A stretch of DNA of 64,000 bases from Cedecea sp000277545 (GTDB taxonomy: Bacteria; Pseudomonadota; Gammaproteobacteria; Enterobacterales; Enterobacteriaceae): NCBI GenBank assembly GCA_050847315.1, contig CP193791.1; one strand, given 5' to 3'. A model generated the notes under the pieces. It was not told the DNA's origin. It saw nothing but the letters and a program-made list of their open reading frames with translations, and did not search any database. The position numbers were made by a program, and so were the translations under genes. This document shows, one piece after another, positions 35,952-44,487 of the stretch (position 1 is the stretch's first letter; every line of letters begins with the position of its first letter).

Positions 35952-36179
35952 TTAGTGGGCTTTATCTTCGCTCACCGAAGCTTGAAGCGCCTCAGCAAAG
36001 GAGCGAGCCAAAGGACGACGCTGAGCGGACGCCACGTCGGTGTTTATCAGATTGGTGACCATATTTCCCAATACCATCAGGGAAAGATCGGTAGGCGCGT
36101 GGTGTTTTTCCAGCACGGCTGCCAGTTCGGTCAGCATCGCTTCAACTTGTTCGTCACTGTAGCGGGATGTTTGTGGCAT
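35952..36179 (-). CDS. yejL: Conserved UPF0352 protein YejL
   Basis: 75 residues, matching E. coli YejL (MPQTSRYSDEQVEAMLTELAAVLEKH). Function unknown; small, mostly helical and cytoplasmic by composition. First gene of yejL-yejM, divergent from yejK. Confidence 0.93.
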   Translation of the reverse strand: MPQTSRYSDEQVEAMLTELAAVLEKHHAPTDLSLMVLGNMVTNLINTDVASAQRRPLARSFAEALQASVSEDKAH

Positions 36180-36315
36180 AAATTAAAAATCATTCGTATT
36201 CGGGAAAGGGCATTATCTTACCGTAGCAGGGACGATTTTTCCGCTTTTTTATCACGACTTGCGTCCCGGGAGCGGCAGTGGTTGAATACCGCCCGGTCTT
36301 AAAGGAGAGTTTAAC

Positions 36316-37323
36316 ATGAGTCTGGATATCAACCAGATTGCCCTGCATCAATTGATTAAGCGCGATGAGCAGACGCTGGACGTCGTGCTGCGCGACTCGC
36401 TGCTGGCAACTGACGGTGCCGTCGAAGAGATGATGGCGGAACTGCATCGCGTATATAGCGCTAAAAATAAAGCTTACGGCCTGTTCAGCGAAGAGAGCGA
36501 ACTGGCCGAAGCGCTGCGCCTGCAGCGAAATGGCGATGAGGATTTTCTTGCCTTTACCCGTGCGGCGACCGGTCGTCTTCGCGATGAGCTGGCAAAATAC
36601 CCGTTTGCCGACGGCGGTATCGTGCTGTTCTGCCATTATCGATATTTGGCGGTCGAATACCTGCTGGTGGCGGTGTTGAACAATCTGAGCAGCATGCGCG
36701 TTAACGAAGAGCTGGATATCAGCGCGACTCACTATCTCGATATCAACCATGCGGATATCGTGGCGCGTATTGATTTGACCGAGTGGGAAACCAACCCGGA
36801 ATCTACCCGCTACCTGACCTTCCTTAAGGGCAGAGTGGGGCGCAAAGTGGCCGATTTCTTTATGGATTTCCTGGGCGCCAGCGAAGGGTTGAACGCCAAA
36901 GCGCAGAACAAAGGTCTGCTGCAGGCGCTGGACGACTTCACGAACGAAGCTCAACTGGACAAAAACGAACGCCAGGCCGCGCGCCAGCAGGTTTACGCTT
37001 ACTGCAACGAACAGCTTCAGGCGGGGGAAGAGATTGAACTTTCTTCGCTGGCGGATGAGCTGCCGTGGGCGGTTGATGACAAAAACTTCCAGCAGTTCAC
37101 CGCCGAAAAAGGCTATGAGCTGGAAGAGAGCTTCCCGGCGGATCGCGGCACGCTGCGGCAGCTGACCAAATACGCTGGCAGCGGCGGCGGGCTGACGATT
37201 AACTTCGATGCCATGCTGCTGGGGGAGCGTATTTTCTGGGATCCGGCAACCGACACCCTAACCATTAAAGGGACGCCGCCGAATCTGCGCGATCAGCTTC
37301 AACGCCGTTCCTCTGGTAAATAA
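36316..37323 (+). CDS. yejK: Nucleoid-associated protein YejK (NdpA)
   Basis: 335 residues, as in E. coli. NdpA-family protein found on the nucleoid. Recognisable stretches are MSLDINQIALHQLIKRDEQ, the QNKGLLQALDDF region and the C-terminal DPATDTLTIKGTPPNLRDQL. Precise biochemical role is not known. GGAGAG precedes the ATG. Confidence 0.95.
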   Translation: MSLDINQIALHQLIKRDEQTLDVVLRDSLLATDGAVEEMMAELHRVYSAKNKAYGLFSEESELAEALRLQRNGDEDFLAFTRAATGRLRDELAKYPFADGGIVLFCHYRYLAVEYLLVAVLNNLSSMRVNEELDISATHYLDINHADIVARIDLTEWETNPESTRYLTFLKGRVGRKVADFFMDFLGASEGLNAKAQNKGLLQALDDFTNEAQLDKNERQAARQQVYAYCNEQLQAGEEIELSSLADELPWAVDDKNFQQFTAEKGYELEESFPADRGTLRQLTKYAGSGGGLTINFDAMLLGERIFWDPATDTLTIKGTPPNLRDQLQRRSSGK

Positions 37324-37332
37324 CCTGCCAAC

Positions 37333-37360
37333 ACGGCCCGCCTGTTTTTAGCCGGGCCGT
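37333..37360 (+). terminator. Possible yejK terminator
   Basis: ACGGCCCG and CGGGCCGT pair around a 12-base T-rich loop. No T-run follows, so it may be only partly effective. Confidence 0.45.
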
Positions 37361-37376
37361 ATCATCCTGCTGATGC

Positions 37377-37832
37377 TTAAGGCGACATCGTCGGGGCAGT
37401 ATTCGGGATGTAGTCTGGCTCCGGTCCTTCGTTTTCAGGCAGTTGCTGCAAATGGCGGATCTCCAGCTTTTGCCCCATCCAGACGGCGTGATCGGTATGA
37501 TCGGCCCTGGGTTGCCCGGTGTTGGGATGCAGCAGTACGGTTAACCCGCAGCGGTTCAGCATCAACCACGGCGCAAATCGCGCAAACGCCTCCGGCATAA
37601 AAGCAACCTGATACATTGGCAGCGCATGAGGGCCAACGGGCACATCGTGCCAGCGCCCCAGCAGGACTGAAAAACGCAGCGCAATCTCTGCCCGAATCCG
37701 TTCCGCAATCAGCCTTTGTTCAGGCGTCTCGAAATAGATATGGGCGTGGTAGCTTTGTATCGTCCTGATAGCCTGGATATCCTTCTCTACGGCGGGTACC
37801 CGCGATGCACCCGCAGGGATTTTTTCAACCAT
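37377..37832 (-). CDS. DOPA 4,5-dioxygenase family protein
   Basis: 151 residues from the ATG at 37832 (MVEKIPAGASRVPAV); a further in-frame start 17 codons upstream would run into the rplY terminator and is rejected. Family-type motifs: IQSYHAHIYFETPEQR at the start, GPHALPMYQVAFMPE in the middle, and LNRCGLTVLLHPNTGQPRADHTDHAVWMG at the end in two pieces; the His residues of HAH, GPH, LHP and DHTDHA are likely metal or substrate ligands. In fungi and plants relatives open the catechol ring of DOPA; the bacterial substrate is unknown. Not in K-12 at this place. It sits between yejK and rplY. Confidence 0.8.
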   Translation of the reverse strand: MVEKIPAGASRVPAVEKDIQAIRTIQSYHAHIYFETPEQRLIAERIRAEIALRFSVLLGRWHDVPVGPHALPMYQVAFMPEAFARFAPWLMLNRCGLTVLLHPNTGQPRADHTDHAVWMGQKLEIRHLQQLPENEGPEPDYIPNTAPTMSP

Positions 37833-37881
37833 GGAATTTGTCTCTTTTGGCCAGGCGTGGCGTCGGAAATGCTTATATAAC

Positions 37882-37910
37882 AAAAAACCCCGCCGAAGCG
37901 GGGTTTTTTT
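37882..37910 (-). terminator. rplY terminator
   Basis: On the minus strand AAAAAAACCCCGC-type arms (plus strand AAAAAACCCCGC and GCGGGGTTTTTTT) pair over a CGAA loop with a strong U-run. Confidence 0.9.
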
Positions 37911-37926
37911 CGAACTTAACTCGCGA

Positions 37927-38211
37927 TTAAGCGCGAACGAAGTCGATGTGAGTCAGTTTTGGCTTGAACGGGTGACGCTGCACAGCCTGAACTTTCACTT
38001 TTACTTCTTTACCGTCGATAGACAGGGTCAGAACTTCTTCGTAGAAACCAGGTTTAGCCTGCTGGTTCATTACGGCGTCGTGATCCAGTTCGATGGATAC
38101 AGGAGCTTCCGCGCCACCGTAAACGATAGCTGGGAATTTGTTTGCTGCACGCAGGCGGCGGCTCGCACCCTTGCCATGCTCTTTACGTTCTACTGCATTG
38201 ATAGTAAACAT
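37927..38211 (-). CDS. rplY: 50S ribosomal protein L25
   Basis: 94 residues as in E. coli, from the ATG at 38211 (MFTINAVERKEHGKGASRRL). Binds 5S rRNA; the general stress CTC/L25 family motif KFPAIVYGGAEAPV is present. A longer in-frame reading upstream crosses the promoter and is rejected. It has its own promoter and terminator. Confidence 0.97.
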   Translation of the reverse strand: MFTINAVERKEHGKGASRRLRAANKFPAIVYGGAEAPVSIELDHDAVMNQQAKPGFYEEVLTLSIDGKEVKVKVQAVQRHPFKPKLTHIDFVRA

Positions 38212-38296
38212 TGACTGTTTCTCTTTAAATAAGCCTGCTACAGGCGACCCAGCAGCAGGTAAAGTTTTCTGCTTTGCGGATGCAAAAGCGGGCGGC

Positions 38297-38325
38297 ATTA
38301 TAGCCGTATCCGGCTCTGTCGGCAA
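38297..38325 (-). promoter_or_regulatory. rplY promoter
   Basis: On the minus strand a -35 box TTGCCG (38320-38325) and a perfect -10 TATAAT (38297-38302) are 17 bases apart. The promoter lies between the radD stop and the rplY start, giving a leader of roughly 80 bases. Confidence 0.75.
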
Positions 38326-38338
38326 TGAAAAGTACCCG

Positions 38339-40099
38339 TTAGCCGCGTAATTCGTTGGCCCGGCGGAAGCGCCCCTGGTAGTCAAAAACCTTTTCACGGA
38401 CGTTCCAGAACTGGCCATTTTTACGGGCTACCACAAAATCTGGATGGCGTAGCAGCGGCTGCTGAGCCACAACATCCGCGACGGTGATCCAGCGTAACGG
38501 CACGCCGGGCGCGCGCGAGTGCGGGCGGATAAACAACTGTTCGAACGCCATGCGCTGGGCCGGCGTCTGGAGACGGAAGCGCTCGCTGACGTCTGCGCCA
38601 TCTTCGTCGTAATAGGTGATTTTAAGCCAATCGCCTTTAGCGTCTCCGCCGGACTGAAGCGTCATGCCGCTGCAGCGCAGCACCAGGGCATCTTTCAGCT
38701 TCAGCGCCGCTTTAAGCATATCGTCCGGGTCGACCAGGACGTGGTCACACTGATGGCAGCGGCGGGCGGCGATATCGTTTTCAGCATTGCAGTTTGGGCA
38801 GTTTTTGAAGCGGAAGCGGTAATCGCACTGCTCGCGCAGGCCGTCATCGTCTTCAAACCAGCCCTGACAGCGGCGGCCAAAGTGTTCAATCACCTTGCCA
38901 TCAGCGGTGGTTTTTCCCCAGAAGGTATTGGCAAACCCGCAGGCAGGGCAAAAAACCTGCACCGGCACGTTGTCGCTCCTCCCTTTGGCGTGGCCCACTT
39001 CCGGCGTGAATAAATCGTGTGGGTTTCCGGCATAGTCGAGAATCAAACAGTCTTTTTTCCCCGGAGAGAGACGCAGGCCGCGACCAACAATTTGTTGGTA
39101 AAGGCTCACGGACTCGGTAGGGCGCAGAATGGCTATCAGATCCACGTGCGGCGCGTCAAAGCCGGTGGTTAGTACCGCCACGTTCACTAAAAAGCGGAAC
39201 TGCTGATTTTTAAAAGCGTCGATGAGCGTGTCGCGGGCAGGCCCTGGCGTGTCGGCTGTAATCAGGGCCGCGTCGCTTGCGGGCAGCAGGGCGGTTATCT
39301 CTTTCGCGTGCTCTACCGTGGCAGCAAAGATCATCACGCCGTGCCGGTCTGCGGCAAATTCAACGATCTGGCTAATGATATGCGGCGTGATGCGTTTTTG
39401 TTGTTTCAGCTCGCGGTTCAGATCCGCTTCGCTGAACAGCCCGTTGGACTGCGCCTGCAGACGGCTAAAATCGTACTGCACCACCGGCATATCCAGCCGT
39501 TCCGGCGGCGTCAGGTAACCATGCTTAATCATATAGCGCAGCGGGAGCTCGTAAATGCAGTCGCGAAACAGCGCCTTTTCATCGCCGCGAACCATGCCGT
39601 GGTAATGAAACTGATAAATCCAGCCTTTGCCGAGGCGGAAGGGCGTGGCGGTCAGCCCCAATAGCCGCAGCCGGGGATTGTTACCGCGCAGATGCGCCAG
39701 AATTTGCTGATACTGGCTTTCGTCACTGTCGCCGATGCGGTGGCACTCATCGACAATCAGCAGGGAAAACTCACCGTGGAAATGCTCGAGGTTGCGGGCC
39801 ACGGACTGAACGCTGCCGAACACGACTTTGCCCTGGCTTTCCTTGCGCTGCAGGCCAGCGGCGAAAATATCTGCCTCCAGCCCGAGAGAGACATACTTCG
39901 CATGGTTTTGCGCCACAAGCTCTTTCACATGAGCCAGCACCAGCACGCGCCCGCGCGCCACTTTTGCAAGCTCCGCAATCACCAGGCTTTTGCCCGCACC
40001 GGTGGGCAACACGATGACGGCAGGTTCAGGATGCTTGCGGAAGTAGCTGAGGGTGGCATCCACCGCTTCTTGCTGGTAAGGACGAAGAGTAAAAGACAT
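38339..40099 (-). CDS. radD: Superfamily 2 helicase-like repair ATPase RadD
   Basis: RadD (YejH) helps recombination repair with RecA and SSB. 586 residues, same as E. coli, from the ATG at 40099 (MSFTLRPYQQEAV). Helicase motifs: Walker A LPTGAGKS, DEAH-type IVDECHR, motif III LTATPFR, motif VI QIVGRGLRLSPG. Zinc-binding cysteine pairs follow: CPACGFAN, CNPCN-like CPNCNAEND and CHQCDHVL. No good ribosome site is seen; a TTG ten codons upstream is the alternative start. Confidence 0.95.
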   Translation of the reverse strand: MSFTLRPYQQEAVDATLSYFRKHPEPAVIVLPTGAGKSLVIAELAKVARGRVLVLAHVKELVAQNHAKYVSLGLEADIFAAGLQRKESQGKVVFGSVQSVARNLEHFHGEFSLLIVDECHRIGDSDESQYQQILAHLRGNNPRLRLLGLTATPFRLGKGWIYQFHYHGMVRGDEKALFRDCIYELPLRYMIKHGYLTPPERLDMPVVQYDFSRLQAQSNGLFSEADLNRELKQQKRITPHIISQIVEFAADRHGVMIFAATVEHAKEITALLPASDAALITADTPGPARDTLIDAFKNQQFRFLVNVAVLTTGFDAPHVDLIAILRPTESVSLYQQIVGRGLRLSPGKKDCLILDYAGNPHDLFTPEVGHAKGRSDNVPVQVFCPACGFANTFWGKTTADGKVIEHFGRRCQGWFEDDDGLREQCDYRFRFKNCPNCNAENDIAARRCHQCDHVLVDPDDMLKAALKLKDALVLRCSGMTLQSGGDAKGDWLKITYYDEDGADVSERFRLQTPAQRMAFEQLFIRPHSRAPGVPLRWITVADVVAQQPLLRHPDFVVARKNGQFWNVREKVFDYQGRFRRANELRG

Positions 40100-40297
40100 G
40101 GCCGGGCGGTTTTTCAACCTTGTTATCAAATGACTGCAACGATTATGCCATAAAGCACCGTTTTACCTTGAGAGAGTTTTTGATGTCGCTATACTGGCAA
40201 ACTAATTATCAGGCAAACCAATTTCCACCTGAATGTGGGCTCCAGCCCCTGCCGCACGCTCACTTGTCGGCACCTTCATGAAACAGGCAATACACTA

Positions 40298-40999
40298 ATG
40301 CGACTCGACAAATTTATCTCTCAGCAGCTCGGCATCAGCCGTGCTATTTCTGGCCGTGAAATCCGTGCTAACCGCGTCACCATTGACGGTGAAGTTGTGC
40401 GCGACGCCTCTTTTAAACTGCTGCCGGAACATCAGGTCGCGTTTGACGGTAATTCACTGACCCAGCAGCACGGCCCGCGCTACTTCATGCTGAACAAGCC
40501 GCAGGGGTACGTCTGTTCTACCGACGATCCCGATCACCCAACGGTGCTTTACTTCCTCGACGAGCCGGTGGCGCACAAGTTACATGCTGCAGGTCGTCTG
40601 GATATTGACACCACCGGCCTGGTACTGATGACGGAGGACGGCCAGTGGTCACACCGCATTACCTCTCCACGCCATCACTGCGAGAAAACCTATCTGGTGA
40701 CGCTGGAATCACCGGTTGAAGAAGGCACGGCGGAACACTTCGCCAAAGGCGTTCAACTGCATAATGAGAAAGACCTCACCAAACCTGCCGTGCTGGAAGT
40801 GATTACGCCGACGGAAGTGCGTCTGACCATCAGCGAAGGCCGTTACCATCAGGTAAAACGCATGTTTGCCGCCGTGGGCAATCATGTGGTTGGCCTGCAC
40901 CGTGAGCGGATTGGCGACATCGCCCTGGATGCTGAACTGGCGCCGGGGGAGTACCGCCCGTTAACCGAACAGGAAATTGCCAGCGTCGGCATGCCCTAA
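40298..40999 (+). CDS. rsuA: 16S rRNA pseudouridine(516) synthase
   Basis: Makes pseudouridine 516 in 16S rRNA. From ATG 40298 (MRLDKFISQQLGISR) 233 residues, E. coli 231. An N-terminal S4 RNA-binding domain covers about residues 1-60. The catalytic Asp102 is in HAAGRLDIDTTGLVLMT. The C-terminal GRYHQVKRMFAAVGNHV is the conserved motif III. An in-frame GTG/ATG extension of 21 residues upstream is unlike the family. Confidence 0.96.
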   Translation: MRLDKFISQQLGISRAISGREIRANRVTIDGEVVRDASFKLLPEHQVAFDGNSLTQQHGPRYFMLNKPQGYVCSTDDPDHPTVLYFLDEPVAHKLHAAGRLDIDTTGLVLMTEDGQWSHRITSPRHHCEKTYLVTLESPVEEGTAEHFAKGVQLHNEKDLTKPAVLEVITPTEVRLTISEGRYHQVKRMFAAVGNHVVGLHRERIGDIALDAELAPGEYRPLTEQEIASVGMP

Positions 41000-41014
41000 T
41001 CACCGGAGTCACTT

Positions 41015-42211
41015 TTGAGCCGTAAACAGAACTCTTCTGTCGGTATTATCGTAATCCTTGGCCTGCTGGCGATGCTGATGCCGCTGTCCATTGATATGTA
41101 TTTACCGGCGCTGCCGATGATAGCCCAGGGCTTTAATGTCCCGGCGGGCAGCGCACAAATGACCCTCAGTACCTATATTTTGGGTTTTGCCATCGGGCAG
41201 ATCTTCTACGGGCCGATGGCCGATAGCCTTGGGCGCAAGCCGGTGGTACTGGGCGGCACTCTGGTGTTCGCGCTGGCGGCAATTGCTTGTGCGCTTTCAC
41301 AGACTATCGATCAGCTAATTTGGATGCGTTTTCTGCACGGCCTTGCGGCGGCGGCGGCGAGCGTGGTGATCAACGCCCTGATGCGCGATATCTACCCGAA
41401 GGAAGAGTTCTCCCGGATGATGTCCTTCGTGATGTTGATTACCACCATTGCGCCGCTGGTTGCGCCAATGATCGGGGGCGCAGTGCTGGTGTGGTATAGC
41501 TGGCACACGATCTTCTGGATTCTGGCCGCCGCCGCGCTGCTTGCATCGGCGATGATTTTCTTCTTTATTCACGAAACGCTCGCCCCAGAAATGCGGCAGA
41601 AGTTTAATCTGCGCACCACGGCGGGCAATTTTGCCACGCTTTTCCGCCATAAGCGGGTGCTGAGCTATATGCTGGCCAGCGGCTTCAGCTTTGCCGGGAT
41701 GTTCTCGTTCCTCAGCGCCGGGCCGTTCGTCTACATCGAATTAAACCATGTATCACCGCAGCACTTTGGCTACTACTTTGCGCTGAACGTTGTGTTTCTG
41801 TTCTTCATGACCATGATCAACAGCCGCTTTGTGCGTCGGGTTGGGGCGATCAACATGTTCCGTACCGGGCTATGCATTCAGTTTGCCATGGCGGTATGGC
41901 TGGTGGTCAGTAGCCAGCTGGGTTTTGGCTTCTGGGCGATGGTGCTTGGCGTGGCGGTGTTTATCAGCTGCGTGTCGCTGGTGTCATCCAATGCGATGGC
42001 GGTCATTCTGGATGAATTCCCGCATATGGCCGGCACGGCGTCTTCGCTGGCCGGAACATTCCGCTTTGGCATTGGCGCGTTAACCGGGGCGCTGCTCTCG
42101 GTGGCCACCTTTAACACCGCGTGGCCGATGATCTGGTCCATCGCTATTTGTGCGACGGCCTCCGTGCTGTTCTACTTCTACGCCAGCAAAGCCCGCCACT
42201 CGAAAGCCTGA
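41015..42211 (+). CDS. bcr: Bicyclomycin/drug efflux MFS transporter
   Basis: Twelve-helix proton-driven efflux pump of the DHA1 family; E. coli Bcr exports bicyclomycin, sulfonamides and cysteine. 398 residues (E. coli 396). Motif A is GPMADSLGRKPV after helix 2; helix 1 contains MLMPLSIDMYLPALP. The start is TTG at 41015 with a CCGGAG site eight bases before; no ATG fits the family N-terminus. It follows rsuA after 15 bases, as in E. coli. Confidence 0.94.
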   Translation: MSRKQNSSVGIIVILGLLAMLMPLSIDMYLPALPMIAQGFNVPAGSAQMTLSTYILGFAIGQIFYGPMADSLGRKPVVLGGTLVFALAAIACALSQTIDQLIWMRFLHGLAAAAASVVINALMRDIYPKEEFSRMMSFVMLITTIAPLVAPMIGGAVLVWYSWHTIFWILAAAALLASAMIFFFIHETLAPEMRQKFNLRTTAGNFATLFRHKRVLSYMLASGFSFAGMFSFLSAGPFVYIELNHVSPQHFGYYFALNVVFLFFMTMINSRFVRRVGAINMFRTGLCIQFAMAVWLVVSSQLGFGFWAMVLGVAVFISCVSLVSSNAMAVILDEFPHMAGTASSLAGTFRFGIGALTGALLSVATFNTAWPMIWSIAICATASVLFYFYASKARHSKA

Positions 42212-42541
42212 AAACTGCGGGCGTTTCTGTTCAGAAACGCCCGTACTCTTCCCGAAAATTCCCGTATAATCTCTGTTGATATAGGATATATGTTTCGCAT
42301 ATGTAAAAGGCTCAACTGTAAAAAGTCACAACTTTGTAGTTAAAAAGGTTGAGTTAGATCTCAGAAAGCGATACATATAGCGCCGAAACGCGTGCCATAG
42401 CACAAAAATAAAGCGTTAGTTTTGAAATCTCTACATGAGATGTGAGCCGTTTTAATGCTCGTTTAAACGCAATTTATCAACATTGTGTTAACCTTTGTGT
42501 AAAGAGTTTGAGATAAATTGCCGATTGGAACTTCCGGGGAA
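42212..42541 (+). other. bcr-yejG interval with several inverted repeats (330 bp)
   Basis: Starts with a strong hairpin (GCGGGCGTTTCTG with CAGAAACGCCCG, 42217-42243) that lacks a T-run. A TATAAT lies at 42265-42270 without a clear -35. Downstream are ATATG-TTTCG-CATAT (about 42287-42301), a CTCAAC...GTTGAG pair with AACT...AGTT nested inside (about 42312-42354), and ATCTC-TACAT-GAGAT near 42429-42443. If transcription starts at the TATAAT, yejG would have a leader of roughly 265 bases. No gene is recognised. Confidence 0.5.
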
Positions 42542-42892
42542 ATGAAATTGAACACCATACAACTGTCCATCGTGCATCGTTTGCCGCAGAGCTACCGCTG
42601 GTTGACGGGTTTTGCAGGCTCCAGAGTTGAACCGATTCCGCAAAATGCGCAACAGGATGACGATTGCCTGATTGGCCTGAAGCTGCTTAGCCCGGACGGG
42701 GAAAAAGCGTGGCCAATCATGGATACGCTCAGCCAGGCATTAAGCGATATTGAAGTGGACAGCTCCGTCGTGGAGTGTGAAGGCGAGCCGTGCCTGTTCG
42801 TTAACCTGCAGGACGAGCTGGCGGCAACCTGTCGCCTGAAAAACGTGGGCGTTGCTATCGCTGAATCTTTTTCCAGCCATAACCCTTTCTGA
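42542..42892 (+). CDS. yejG: Conserved protein YejG
   Basis: 116 residues from the ATG at 42542 (MKLNTIQLSIVHRLPQ); E. coli YejG has 114 and begins MTSLQLSIVHRLPQ. A TTG 24 bases upstream is a possible alternative because the GGGGA site is very close to the ATG. Conserved blocks VEPIPQN, LKLLSPDG, SQALSDIEV, CEGEPCLFVN and CRLKN. Function is unknown, although a link to aminoglycoside tolerance has been reported for E. coli; I cannot verify it here. Confidence 0.88.
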   Translation: MKLNTIQLSIVHRLPQSYRWLTGFAGSRVEPIPQNAQQDDDCLIGLKLLSPDGEKAWPIMDTLSQALSDIEVDSSVVECEGEPCLFVNLQDELAATCRLKNVGVAIAESFSSHNPF

Positions 42893-42895
42893 ATC

Positions 42896-44485
42896 TCAGG
42901 CGAGCGCCAGAAGCTGACGCGTGTAGTCGCTTTGTGGGGCGCTAAAGATCTGCCTGCAGTCTCCCTGTTCGACCACTTCTCCCTGACGCAGTACCACCAT
43001 CTGATGGCAAAGTGCTTTCACTACCTGTAAATCATGGCTGATGAAGATATAAGCCAGGCGGTGTTTTTCCTGCAGAGATTTTAGCAGCGTCAGAATCTGA
43101 GCCTGAACCGAGCGATCGAGCGAAGAGGTCGGTTCATCCAACACGATAAGCCGCGGCTGCAAAATCAACGCTCTGGCGATAGCGATGCGCTGGCGCTGGC
43201 CACCGGAAAACTCAGCCGGGTAGCGGTGGAGCATATCCGCCTGCAGCCCGACCTCTTCCAGCGCCTGAACCACTTTGGCCTTACGTTCTGCGGCGTTTAA
43301 CGCCGGATGATGCACCCGCAGGCCTTCCTCTACAATTTGCAGCACATCCAGGCGTGGATTCAGTGCCGAATTAGGATCCTGGAACACCACCTGCACTTGG
43401 CGGCGCAGCGGCAGCAGCTGCTTACGGTTGAGCTGGTGGAGCGGCTGGCCGTCAAACCAAATAGTGCCCGTGGAATGAATCAATCGCAGCAGCGCCAGGG
43501 CGGTGGTGCTTTTGCCCGATCCTGATTCCCCAACCAGCCCGAGGCTTTCCCCTGGCCGCAGTTCAAAGCTAAGATTTTTAAGCCCGTAGTGGTGTCCCAC
43601 CGTTCTTTTCAGCAGGCCCCGGCGAATGGGAAACGCAACCTGCAGATCCTCAACTTTGAGCAGGGGAATAACGACTGCTGCCAGCGGCACCGGGTCGCCG
43701 GACGGTTCAGCGTTCAGCAGCTGCTGGGTATAGGGATGCTGTGGATGACTGAACAGATCGGTGGTGGGCTGTTGCTCCACGCATTTGCCGTGACGCATCA
43801 CCGCCACGTTGTCCGCCAGCTTTTTCACGATACTCAGGTTGTGGGTGATAAACAGCAGGCCCATATTCAGTTCCTGCTTCAGCTCTTGCAGCAGCTGCAG
43901 GATCTGCGCCTGAACCGAAACATCCAGCGCCGTTGTCGGCTCATCGGCAATCAGCAATTCAGGGCGAGTTAGCAGCGCCATCGCAATCATTACGCGCTGG
44001 CGTTCGCCGCCGGACAGCAGGTGAGGGTAGTCCTGGAGTCGGGTCGCAGGGTTGCGAATACCCACGCGATCGAGGCAGGTGAGGATCTCCGCGCGGGCGG
44101 CTTCAGGCCGCATTCCGCGGTGCAGGGAGAGGACTTCATACAGCTGCTTTTCGAGGGTGTGCAAAGGATTCAGCGACACCATCGGCTCCTGAAAAATCAT
44201 CGCAATTCTGTTGCCACGCACGCCACGCAGCGCTTTTTCCGGGGCATTTAGCAGGTCTTTGCCGTGAAACAAAATGTCCCCTGAGGGATAAACCACCGGC
44301 GGAGACGGCAGCAGGCGCAGCACGGAGAGCGCCGTCACGCTCTTGCCTGAGCCAGACTCGCCGACCAGCGCAAGGGTTTCACCCGCTTCCACCTGAAGCG
44401 AAACCGAGTCCACCACCTGCCGCAGGTTTCTGCCCTGCTGGAAAGCAATAGAAAGATCGTTGATAGCGAGAAGCGGAGTGGTCAT
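42896..44485 (-). CDS. yejF: YejABEF peptide importer, fused ATPase
   Basis: 529 residues, same as E. coli: two ABC ATPase domains in one chain. First domain: Walker A LVGESGSGKS, signature LLSGGERQRV, Walker B LLIADEPTTALD. Second: Walker A LVGESGSGKS, signature FSGGQRQRI, Walker B LIVLDEPTSSLD. It powers uptake of oligopeptides, including microcin C. Last gene of yejABEF; starts two bases after the yejE stop. Confidence 0.97.
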   Translation of the reverse strand: MTTPLLAINDLSIAFQQGRNLRQVVDSVSLQVEAGETLALVGESGSGKSVTALSVLRLLPSPPVVYPSGDILFHGKDLLNAPEKALRGVRGNRIAMIFQEPMVSLNPLHTLEKQLYEVLSLHRGMRPEAARAEILTCLDRVGIRNPATRLQDYPHLLSGGERQRVMIAMALLTRPELLIADEPTTALDVSVQAQILQLLQELKQELNMGLLFITHNLSIVKKLADNVAVMRHGKCVEQQPTTDLFSHPQHPYTQQLLNAEPSGDPVPLAAVVIPLLKVEDLQVAFPIRRGLLKRTVGHHYGLKNLSFELRPGESLGLVGESGSGKSTTALALLRLIHSTGTIWFDGQPLHQLNRKQLLPLRRQVQVVFQDPNSALNPRLDVLQIVEEGLRVHHPALNAAERKAKVVQALEEVGLQADMLHRYPAEFSGGQRQRIAIARALILQPRLIVLDEPTSSLDRSVQAQILTLLKSLQEKHRLAYIFISHDLQVVKALCHQMVVLRQGEVVEQGDCRQIFSAPQSDYTRQLLALA

Positions 44486-44487
44486 GG

